From Dermacentor variabilis (taxonomy: Eukaryota; Arthropoda; Arachnida; Ixodida; Ixodidae): a DNA stretch of 64,000 bases. The first letter of the stretch is position 1. Each line of letters starts with the position of its first letter. Under the pieces are notes generated by a model, which saw only the letters and a list, made by a program, of their open reading frames with translations, had not been told where the DNA came from and made no database searches. The stretch lies in the NCBI RefSeq assembly GCF_050947875.1, contig NC_134574.1:106731469-106795468 (forward strand), written 5' to 3'. This document shows positions 12,501 to 24,500 of the stretch, piece after piece. A program made the translations under genes and the position numbers.

Positions 12501-15500
12501 GCGTTAGGCGAAATATTCCTTGCATGGACCTCCTTCCGTCACAGTGGCGTGCAAAAACCAAGAAATGCATCGGGTGACCTCATTCAGGGTTTCCGCCACG
12601 ATTAAAGCTACACGATACAGAGACGTGCGCATTGCGCATCAACAAAAAGGGAGTATGTAGAAGATATTAGGCAACAAGATAAGACCACGTTTAGTATTTA
12701 ACTCAACCGGAATCGCAGCAACTCACCGTATGGCATACACGAGACGTTTTCCCTTCTAAGTGCATGCGCTGACTGTATAGTGGGCACAAATATTCCCATG
12801 CAACACGGTAAAACGTCGCTTGATTGAACCTCAAAGAAACACAACATATATCATTGGCTCAGGTCAAAGTTCGTTCCAGTGAGACGCGCGTACGTGAGGC
12901 TGCTGTAATCAATGAGTGCCGGAAGCATTAAATTCTACCAAGAGCCCTATTTGACACTAACACAGGATACCCGGGCTTTTATTTATCTTATCGAAAGTGC
13001 ATCTTGTTACAATATTTCATTATCTGACAGACTAACGAAGCGTAATATGCCAGAATGTTTAGTGACGCAACTTCTTGTGCAGCAATGTTCACAGAGCAAC
13101 GTTAAGAGGAAGCTTTAACTCGGGGCCTCTTATCTAAACAGTTGCAAACGAAGGAATTGTTTTGCTCGGCAATCAGAACACCGAATATGATGGGGTTTGT
13201 TGCGCTTAAGGAGGAGGAAAGAATTTCATTGTGTGCCCTGCGAGTTGGTGGGGAGGGCCAAAGGCCCCGCCTAGGTGACGGCCAGGAGTTCGTGGGTCCT
13301 GGCGGCATCCTCGGCCCGCTGGACGGCCCACAGTTGATCCTCGAGGGCGGGGCTGACCAGCGCGGCTTCCCAGCGCGTGCGAAGGCTGCTGCTAGAGGCC
13401 GCGTTTTCTTTATTGTTATTTATCCCTCGGCATTCCCATAATATATGCGCTTAAAAGAAAAAAAAACAAATATAGTACCTGTTGGAAACAAGAATTTGAT
13501 TTAGGCCCGGCAATCTATTAATAAAAATCATTGAAAATCGCAAAATTTCAAGAAGTAACACTCACGTTTACAACTGTGCACATAACTCACAAATAAGAAA
13601 TGATGTCACAAATTTGTGAACTGTACCTAATAATGCATCAAAAGTGGACAAAATTGACGTGTTATACACTTCTCTGAAAGAGTAATGCCAACAAAATGTG
13701 CCTAGGACTTTTGCAAAACGATCGTAAACATTGTAACAAATTCACGTAAGCTGTAAGCTCACGTAAAAAATTTGTCCGCTTTTGATGTTCTAACAGTTGC
13801 AGTTTGCAGTTGACAGAGCTGCGATATCGGTTTTCGGTGGAGAGTTACCGATTTGTAAACATCGTGCTTGTGTTTTTCTCTCTTTATGCTTACCAATGTT
13901 TTGCAATTATTCTCACAGAATCAAGGTCCTAGATGTAAATTTCGCTTGTTGCAGTCACTACAACTCCACCTTTTCTTTCAACTGCACCAAATTTTATTCA
14001 AATTGGTCCAGGGGCTGTTTCATAAAATCGCTTCTCAATTTCACACGTATTTTAGTAGGTGGCATCGGAGTTGTCCTCGAGCTCAGTTGAATGTGTTTTG
14101 CATCTTGAGGGGCATTATGCACCAACGTCATACTCTTTGTGAATGTCGTACTGTGTGAAGATGCCGATTCCTATAATCAGTTGCTCTGAAACGCAACTGG
14201 AAGTTGCGTTTCAGAGCAACTAGTTACTAGCAACTAGCAACTAGAGCAACTCACAATTGGTTCCAATGGGCTGTAGTCTACACGCATTATAGCTGCTCTC
14301 GTCGCGGCAACGGCCGAGGACACGTTTCAACTAAACCTCATTCTAGAGTGGTTGTCGAGCAAAGTTTGAATTAAATATGGCAGCCACCACGAAAGCCATA
14401 GCCATTCGTATCGTTGGCCATAGTTTTCATACGCGCAGCCGAAAGTAAAAAAAAAAAACATAACACAGGAGCTGGCCAGTTTCGTCTATAAGTTTCGTAT
14501 GGCTGAAATTTGTTGCCTCAAAGTGTGTTAGATATAAATTTACTAAAAAAAAGTGGCGGCGGGCGACTTGCGGCAACAGTTATTACAAAATGTATTTCCT
14601 CTAAAAACGTTCGTTAAAGTTGTGATGCTCGAGTGATATTTACCTACGCTTCGTTTTGTTCACTCTCTCCTGTGCCCCTCCCTCGTTAGCCGGATCACTT
14701 GCACGTCACCATTGGTCACCAGATCTCCGCCGGCTACCATTTCTCTATCGAAGGCAGCGTGACACCAGATGCGGACAAGTACGTCATTCTTTCAGGAGTA
14801 CGCCACATCACATCCTCCTTTTTGTTTTTACTAGTTCAGTACAATCGCAAAAATTCTTACAGTGGTGCCGAACACTTCTAAAGGATCAATATTTGCAACG
14901 AAAATAAATTACACCCCGCTGCTGTGAAATAAGTCAACAAGTCGATGCAATGTGCTAACAGATTAAGGGGCGCTCGTAAGAAAATCGCGAAACTATCACA
15001 CGATTGGCACCGCTACTATTGGCTGATCAAGCAGCTGAACTAGCTTTTATTTTACGCATACTTCTCAGCTGGGACTTGTGTGTAGCACTAAACAGCGCAT
15101 AATAAAGCAATGAACGGAGCTAATTGGTGGACGTTCATGATTATATTGCGCTTAGTGTTACGCTGACGAACATAAGGGACAAGACGCAGACGTACGTCTA
15201 CGTCTTGTCCCTTATGTTCATCAGTGTAACACTAAGCGCAATATAATCATGAACTAAACAGCGGGATATATTACACTTGAGAATATTAGGACATACAGCC
15301 TACCCGCACTTACTCGATATTCTTCTGGCAGGAATCATCAGTGCTTTGTCTTGACGCCTTCCGGTCCACGCTGTTACCCGCCACTGGCGCGGTTCCTGTA
15401 CCGATTTCGTTCCACCCGCCACTGGCGCGGTTCCTGTACCGATTTCGTTCCCTGTTAGCGGCTTGACATAGCTCCGGAGATCACCGGATAGCGGTTGTCC

Positions 15501-18500
15501 AAAGAGCATATTCAAAAGAGTTCGAGTATTGCAGAGGTTGAGGGGACTTAAGGATGGCACTTATTTAATGGCGGGTGGTAAGTCGCAGAGACCGCTAACA
15601 TCAAGAGCCAGTCGCCTGCATAGTTTATAGAGGGCAAAGTATACTTCATCTAGCATTTCCAGTTCCTTCTTTGTGTTTAGACGTTGACGAAAAATGACGC
15701 TGCTGCCCATGAACACCTACTGGGGCTTTATGTTAAATGACGTGGGAATTAATTAGCACGTCCACGTGAACGGTGAAAGCGGGCGAAAAATAATGAAAAA
15801 AAATCGCTGAAGTTTTTCGCAACGAACCGAAAGTTGCTTCTCGTGGACTGCCGATAACGCCACGTGTTGCGAGCAGCATGTGATTCTTCAGAGTTCTTAA
15901 TTCACAATCGTAATGGTGTGAAATACAGCCCCAAATTATTTGAGGACGACATTTCTGCTACCCAAGGCAGGTCATATTCTTTAGGAAGTAGGCTGGAAAA
16001 TAGAGCGTGGATGACTAACCTCAGCGCTTTGCGCCGCATGGACATTTTTGTAAGTTTTGGGAAGAGCTATATTTATCTCCGGCACAACGTCGACAAGTTA
16101 ATTCGCATTGCTGACACTCGCATTTCTGAAAAAAAAAACCTACTTTGTATTTCTTGGTTTCGCCTATTTCTTGCAACACATTAGGATTCTGGACACAACA
16201 TTGGAGCAGAAATTGTTAAAAATAAGTTCAGTCCCAGCTCGCGACCTCAAGCAGTTGCAGGGCCTGATCCCAAATTGTGAAGCAAAGCTTTATTTTTGCC
16301 CTTCCACCCACTTTTCTGAACGCGGCTGTTTGTCAGATGTAAGTGGGTCGGCCTCTGAAGCAGTGTGGCCAAAGCTAAGCCGATCATGGAGACAGTGTAA
16401 CGAAAGGTGGCAACTTCGTGGGCGATCGTGTCACCATTTCACAATATGCATTTTAACGCGACAGCGTTATGGAGCTCGTGTCGCAGAAAAGCCGATGTCG
16501 TCTGTGTCGGCGTCGGCGGCGTTGGCCGTGAGCGAAAAATCCGGGAAAGCAATTCATAAAAACAACTTGCAAGATGGGCTGGGTGGAAATTGAACCGGGG
16601 TCTCCGGAGTGTGAGACGGAGACGCTACCACTCAGCCACGAGTTCTATAGTTCAAAGCGGGACAAAAGTGCCTCTAGTGAATGCGGTGTTGCCTTAGAAA
16701 CGTGCCGTAAAAAGTTATACTGCGTGTATATCGGTAATTATGAGCATGTAAATTACAGAAGTCGCAGTTACACGAGTAGCGAAGTACGTTTCCACTACAT
16801 TTCTTCTGCGCTCTGCGCACACGCAGAGCCATCTTGCGGCAAAAACAGAAGACCGCCTCCTCGAAATATACGGCGCTGCCCCGACACGTGGCGCGCCGCT
16901 CGCCCCATGATCGCGTCCGCCTTCATGGCGCGTCGCGGCCCGGCTGTCCGTGCCGATCACGACGTTTGGCTCGCGTAGATCGTTTTGAGTGGGCGGTGGG
17001 AACGGGGTGTGATAACGCTATCGCGTTCCACTCTTGAAGGCAAAGCTTAAGCGTCCTCCAATGTTTACTTTACTTTTCTCAAAGGCATTAATGTTGTTTG
17101 TAACGCGAGTACATCTTGGAGGTAGCGCAACGCTACAGCACACCCACGTATCATGGTATTAACCAATATAGCATTTAACAAGTGTCCCCAGCAGCAAATA
17201 TAAGCAGGTCTACCGGGAAGCTATCGCTTGACTTTCATCCTTCGACGGCTTCTGCCCACTTTTTCGCCCTTGCCCTCACTTACTCACCCACTCATCCACA
17301 AAATCATTTATGCTTTGCATGCCGCAGGATGATGATGAACATTCTTCGGTCGCACGACGTGCACGACGACGTCCTGCTGGGCATCGTGGCACAGTTCGCA
17401 GACCCTAAGCAGCTGGTGCGGCGAACCAAGCAGGAGGGCGTCTGGCTCGAAGACCAGGTGGATCCGGATGTGCCCTTCGAGCCGGGCCAGCCGTTCACCG
17501 TCGACATCGCGGTGGGCGAACAAAACTTCCAGACGACCGTTAACGGCCAGCTGCTGCCTCCGTACAAGCACAAGGTCTTTTACGGCATCGGGCACAACCT
17601 GTGTCTCGAGAAGAACGCAAAGTTTAAGAACCTGCGCGTCTGCTCCATCAGCGTGAGTAGTCGAAAGGCAGCGATCTCACTCTTGTCTCAGTTAGGTAAA
17701 TTGAGTTCATTGGTGCAAAAGCGACTAAGGCTGTGTGCGCCCGACACAGGGTGATAAAATTTCGTTAGTTAATGAAGAATACCCTGGAGTAATTAAAGCT
17801 TACTGAAGAAAATTCGTTTCGTCTAAAAAGCCTAGCACATCAGTCAGAGGTATCAGTGCAACATCTCCTAACATCAAAATCTGCTGAAATGGGGTGTGTG
17901 ACTTGTACAATACGCCGAAGTACTTTTGTCTATGCGTTTCCATATGTGGACGCACGATTAGTATGCATGTTACTGTTAACGGTTCATGGCATTTGTCACA
18001 TGTTGGTTGTTCCTCCTCTCTCAATACGTGATTTTGTGTGATTCGCGTGTGGCCTATCCGAAATGGACAAAGAATTACTTCGATGACGCGTTCAGATGGT
18101 AGCATGCCTTCCACTCCCCAAGGACAGGTTTAATGAGTTAAAGTTTACTTTTGTCTTTCAATTTCCATTCGCGTTCGCACTTGAAGAATAGGGGGCTGGC
18201 GAACAGCTTGAATGCTATCCCTAACAGGTATGTTAGGTTTTGAAATATTCATATTTCTTGCCCTTGCTGCACATTCACCTACTTTCTCATTGCCGGGGAT
18301 CGCAACGTGGCTTGGGACCCAAAAAAGACGAACGGTCTGGTCTTAGGTGTGTTAGTATATGTAGGATGTCACCTATGATGGGTTCGTACTGTGATTATAC
18401 ATTCAGGGCCTTAAGTGCCCTTGGAGAATCTGTAAAAAATATAGATTTTTTTTGTGTTTAGTGTTTATGATCTTTTGAACTACCATCCACAAAGTATAAA

Positions 18501-21500
18501 ACTCAGCAGTGAAAACTGATACAAACTGTGGTAGTCTGACTGCGAGTTTCATGCACCTTCAATTGCGCTGCTTCCGCCATAAATGGGCATCTTCAAGCCA
18601 TCGGTGTAAAATTCTGCGTAAGTGTCGTACGTGACTTGTTTTCTTCTTTAACTGGTAGTACCATTTTATTTAGTTTCAGGAAGCGACCGGTTGTAAGCTC
18701 CCTCTTCTGAGAATACATCACGGCAACAGGTTTTTCCGACGAAAAACTGATGCTGTTTGTATGAGCCCATTGTATCAGTTTGTTTACAGTGATTTGGATC
18801 TGCCGTTCACATGTTGTTATATTAGATGCGCGGAAAGCAATTCCGTGATAATTGACGTAAAGAGAACGCATAATGGTAGATGGTATGTCCTTCATTTAAG
18901 CATTCATTTTAACCACAAACAGCGTTGCACATACAACGCAGCCCTGAGGCAGACCGTTTTCTTGGGTGTATACACGTGACAGCACCCTGCCAAGACGCAC
19001 CTGACATGTTCGATTGGACACAAGATCAGAAAGGCACTTCAGCATTTGGTCCTAATTCCTAAGTCTGCCAAGTCCCTCAAAACGCCGAATCTCCATGTGG
19101 TGTCATATGCCTTCTCCAAGTGGAAAAAGATAGCTAGGCAGTGTTGTTTCTGTAAAAAGGCATTGGGTATTTTATGTTCCAGTCGGACAAGGTAATCACT
19201 TGTAGAACAACGATTTTATAGCCAATGGGTGTATGTTTAGGGACTTTCTAGTCCGAGTGTAAAAGTTAGTCTGGTGTACGCAACACATTCCTATGACTTT
19301 GCCAAGCAACTAGTGAGAGCAATAGGGCCGTAGCCCCTGCGTAATTTGGGGGTTTTCCAGATTTTAGAAAATGTATAGTTACGGAGTGTTTCCATGATTT
19401 TGGCATTTGACCAGTTTCCCCGATTTTGTTAAAGAATTTTAATACCGTTTTTATTGAGGTTTCTGACAGGTGGGCAAGCATGGTGTAGTGCATGCGGTCC
19501 ATGCCAATTCCAGCTTTCTTTCTAGCAGAAAGCACTACATTTATTTCTGGGAATGTGTGAGGAGCATTGCGCGGTGGATCGGACGCACCTGTTGTTGGTA
19601 ATCTTTGTTTTTCAGCGGAGTTTTTGTATGTTAAAAATGTGTCCGTGTAGTTGACTGAACTTGATACTCTGTAGAAGTGTTCCAACAGAATGTTTGCTCG
19701 TTCTTCGAGTGTTGTTTGTGTACCAGGACTTGTGAGTAAGGGAATTGTATAGGAGTAATCCGCTTTGAATTTCCTTACCTGATCCCACATGCGTTTCGAG
19801 GTGACTGAACTATTAATTGAGAACACATACTTCTGCGAAAGGTTTTTTTCGGCTTGTCTACGAATCTATCGTACATGGACATTTTTCTGTTTGAATTTAA
19901 GTTGGTTGTTCTAAGTTGGGTATGTAGGTATGTAGAAAGATTGCCCCAGGCCTTATTCTGATCTTTTTCTGCAACGGTGCATTCCTCTATCCACCACGGG
20001 TTTAGTTGCTTTCGACGTTCTCCGTTAGATTGGGGTATAGCTCTTTCAGCTGCCGTGATTACGTAATGAGTAAATGTTTAATTAATCTCATGAGATTATT
20101 TCATGATTTTAATCTCATGAGCCCATTTAGGTGTCGATGCATCGACACCTAAACGGGTTGAAAAGTTTCAAATTTGTCAGTTTCTGTCAAAAGCGGCCAG
20201 TCTGCCAGTTGGCTTTTCCAACGTGGCCTGCAGATGATGATGGGTAAAGTTGATGCCCGTTTGATTATGGCAGGTAAGTGGTCACTGCTGTGTGGATTGT
20301 GCAACACTTCCCAGTTAATATCAATGAAAGGAGGTGAACAGAGAGCTAAATCAAGACAGCTAAAGTTACGTGATGTCGGTGAAAAATACGTAGGTGCTCT
20401 TGAATTTAAATTACAGATATCGTTAGAGAGAATAAAATATTCTATGAGTTGTCATCTTTGGTCTGTTTTCTCAGTTCCCGAAACAGTACAATGGACGTTA
20501 AAATCACCTACGAGCGTAAAATGGTCTGGTAGCAGTTTAATCAGCTTTTCAAGTTCTTTTTATATTTATGCTTTCTTGGAGTGGTATGTACAAAGAACAG
20601 ATGGCTATCGCTTTAAAAGAAAGAATAGTGATAACAACCGATGCGAAAGCAATATTCAGATTATCTTCTCGGGTGGGAGTACCGCCTTTCAAGGCAACGG
20701 CAACTCCTCCAGAAAGTCGGCTGGTGATTTACTGGTCTTGTCGAAAGACGGAAAAACCTTTTAAAAAATTCTGTTTTTTGGGGGGGCCCAGATTTGTCTC
20801 CTGTAAACAAAGGGCAACTGGGAAAAATAATATTTACGGTGTATTCTGTCGCCTAAGTTATGTAGTAGACCTTCCACTGTATAATAAATGCCATTTAGGA
20901 ACGCAACCAAGAATACTTAAACAGAAATCGGTCCTTAAATACAAATTAGAGGTGACATGTTCAAAGATCTACGGTAAATAATAAGAGTAATAATTAGGTT
21001 ATCTGTCCTTTTTGGGAGCGGTTACTGGGAGCTTATCCCTCTTTTCGCACTCCAGAGAGCTCTGGTCCTTCGGTGTCAATGGCACCGGTGTTTCCGTGTC
21101 GAACTCCATCGCTTTCACAGAAGCACTGGAGGACCGAGCGACTGGCTCTGAGGCGCGTGCCTCAGGCCTTGATGTTCGCGTTGTCCTAAGGCCCTGCGAG
21201 ACCGTGGTCTAGGATAGGACAGCCCTGGCTATACGATAGGATAGGATAGGATAGCGATAGGACAGCCCTGGCTATACCACCACCAGGGAGGCGGGAGGAG
21301 CCACCGCAGGGCTACTACTAGTAGACCCTGTAGGCGCGCAGGGCTTACGTGGCGCTGCCCCTTGAGGCACCACATTGGCATAGCTGAGTTTAGGTAGGTG
21401 TGATAGAGGTTTCCTAGCTTCATAGAATATCTTTTCTTCTACTATGATTGCCATGATTCTCAGTTCCTTTTTTCCAAACGGGACCCAACCCTGAGTAGGC

Positions 21501-24500
21501 AGAGTGGTGACCTTTCCAGTTTAGGCAATGTGGAGGGGAATTGAAGTTTTCGGAGTCATGATCGTTGCAGCTGCTTTTTGCACATGTTGATTTGCCTCTG
21601 AACCAAGGAGAAGCATGGCCAAACCTTTGACACTTAAAGCATCGTCTCGGATCGGGAACATACGGCCTGACATTGACCTTGACATAGCCAGCCTCAAGGA
21701 AACTGGGCAGAGCGCTACTGGCAAATGTAAGGATTATATGCTTGGTGAGAATTTCTTCATCATTTCGTCGAGAGATGATTCTTTCGACTTTTGTGGCGCA
21801 TCGCTCCTGGAAACACTCAAGGAGTTCCTTCTCACTCAAATTTATGAAGTTTTCCTCGGAGATCACGCCCCTGCTCGTGTTTAAGGAGTGGTGAGGTGAA
21901 ATTTTGACTACTATATTACCAATACTGGTGGCGTCTGAAAGCATTTCAAGTTGCTTTTTCTCTTTCAATTCTAGGAGTAGATCTCCACTAGACATCTTTG
22001 AAGTCTTCCAGGCTGCTCCGAGGTTTTGGCATAAGGCTTTTTGCCACCAAAAATGGGGAAAGCTTCCTCGCAGCAGTGTTGCCTGCGCTATGTTTGACAT
22101 GGTATTTCACATATGTTGGGGCACTGCTTCGGAAGTAAATTGAAATGTTGCATCGGTATGCCCTCTTTTTCTGAGGGCGATCTGGTAAGGGGGCAAATAT
22201 TCTGCCATAGAGTTTCTTGGATATTCGGTGGCTATGTGAGCCACCCACTATTGCACCCAACAAGAGGACGCCACGAGACCCGAAGGAAACGCAGACGCCT
22301 GCAGTACATAGCTACTATAACCTAGTATATTAGACCCAAGGTTGGATAAACTACACCAGGTTAACCCTTGCCGCCTGGAAAATTGAAAGTAAAACGAAGT
22401 GAAGAGAAGACATGAGAGATGGTAAGCGAGAGAGAGAGAAATACGAAGGATGGAGGGAGAGAGACAGGAAATGGCTATTACCGATCTGCCCCGGGTGGAT
22501 AAGCCCGGGGGTGCCGTCTACGTGAAGCCGAGGCCAAAGGTGCACGTTGCCTTCGCCGAGAGGCCGTTAAGGTCCAAACTCCTGGCTAAGGCTTAACCCC
22601 CAGGATCCCTTTTTCTCCGGACAAGGCTAAGCCACGCACGGTTAAGCGCTGGAGGGTCCGACCCCCATGTGCTCGGGTACGTGGTGGCTCAACTCACCAA
22701 ACGCCTGCTTACGCAGACGCCCCTGCGGGGACTCACATCTCGACTCTTAGAAAATTACGCTTTACGTATAAAACTATAAGAAAAAAAGGAAAGTGTCAAC
22801 CAAATGTCGATGCTAGAGAAGGACAGTTGAAGTACATGGCCTGTTCAAATGATGACGCGGGGTCCATGTTGCCGTTACGAATCATTCAGGGTGTTGCGAC
22901 GCGCTGTTTCTCGAACCTCGACCGGCGTTACTATTGGGTAGCGTGGCGTTGTCGGCAGGCTTCAGGCGTCCGATAGGCCATGGAGACCAGGCAGGGACGA
23001 GACGATTTCTAGTGCGAAACTTGCACTGTTTATTCAATGTTGGTGAAGGATATGGAAGAAGCGAATAAATGAATAATACATTGCGAGGCCGCTTAAATAT
23101 GCCCGCTAAAATCATAGGCGGCATATTGCTCACGTCAACGTCACGTGACATGCACTGAGTCTGGTCGGGGATGGGCGGCTGATCCTTTCTCCTAGGCGAA
23201 GTTGCACGTGCTTGCCTCCTCTGGCGGCAACCCGCGGGTCCTGTTTGGTTCACGGAAACGATCTCCCCTACAGTCGGACAGTTTGTGAAAAGGCTTCTCC
23301 CCTAGAGCGGCACACACACAAAGGGGCCTGTAATCACTGCGGGGCGCCTGCCAGACCAGCAACCACTCGAGACAACCATAGCAAATTAGGGATCCATCCT
23401 CCGTTTCGATTAGGCATGGTCTTTGAGCATCCTTATTGCTCGGGGTGTTGCACGCCAATCGTAACAAGGGGCAGTTTGTATTCTCGCGTTTTCTACGTGT
23501 GAGGCACCGGCCGGTGAAGTAGAATACGTCACGCGTCGACGATTTGCCCTGCGTATAGTTCAGCGTGTTGAATGTGCCCCGCAGCAGCGCGGTGAGCAGC
23601 TGCTATCGCAGCACAAGCGCTCGATATGCGCGGCGAGCAGGCGTTTTTCGCTTGGCGAAGCCGCAAACTCAGCACGCTCTCTTCAGTGCAACCGTACTGT
23701 AGACCATTATAGTACCGGCCAGCAAAACTAGCGCGCTAGTAGGTGCGTGGCGCTCTTCTATAAAGTCCTTGATGCCGAGTTGACTTACTAGGTATGTGCC
23801 ACTGGGAATTTGCCACTCTACAATGAAGAAAATGTTCCTTCAATTTTTCCGATGCTGAGGGGAGAGAGAGAGAAACGATCTTTAATGGTATGCCGGAGAA
23901 GTTAGCCTGACATGCTACTCCAGGTGCTGGGTGGTGACTATGATACATACAGTGATAAACACTTTACAGCACGTATAGTCCACGTCAAAAGGGTAGTTTT
24001 CGGTGGTGTTAGTCGCTGATCGCTATTGTGAACTGCACGGTGCGGTCCAGCCAACATTGCTCGCCCTCTTTTCTTCTGTTTCAGCACCCCAAGCATTGGA
24101 GCAACAAGCCGCCGAACTTTCAGAAAGCAACCTTGCTGTTTTTCAATGCGGTGAGCTCCTCTTTCTGTGAATTCGATCCCATTTGTTTCAATCACTTTCT
24201 CACGCTTTAGGAGCACGGCGACTAAGGCAGATTGGTAAGACTAGCGCAGCGGTGATAAGGCAGGTCACAGTAAGCGGACACTTCTAGAAACACAGTAAAG
24301 GGACACATTGGACGCAGTACGGAGACACTAGCTTCCCCTTACTGTGTCTCCCTGTGTTTTTGCGCTATGCTTTCTCTGCTTCCGAAACTGCACACACATA
24401 TTTCTTCGGCTTCAAGTCGTAGAGATATAAACATTGGATGAATGCAAGCCCAAAGTTCTGGCTTCGCGTTCATTTTCGATGCAAAGCGGTCTAAAATAAC

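Larger units (their letters stand above)
17800..22745 (-). mobile_element. Near full-length non-LTR retrotransposon (I-like), inactivated
   Basis: Read on the minus strand from a GC-rich 5' leader (about 22745-22300), the order is: an ORF1 gag-like protein with decayed zinc knuckles (about 22263-21272); an AP-type endonuclease with VGDFNVH and SSDHLP (about 20530-20180); a reverse transcriptase (19826 to about 18590); an RNase H-like stretch; and a carboxy-terminal RIGHTRIT...CDKCHEPLTV cysteine segment ending near 17803. The domain set points to the I/R1-like superclade. In-frame stops and frameshifts occur throughout, and the RT catalytic YVDD reads YVNYH. It lies antisense in a galectin intron. 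Confidence 0.85.

Noticed and set aside
17304..17595. Minus-strand frames opposite the CRD2 exon
   Set aside because: They are shadows of the GC-rich galectin coding exon.
20174..20981. Plus-strand frames of 196 and 137 codons
   Set aside because: They are antisense shadows of the minus-strand LINE endonuclease region.
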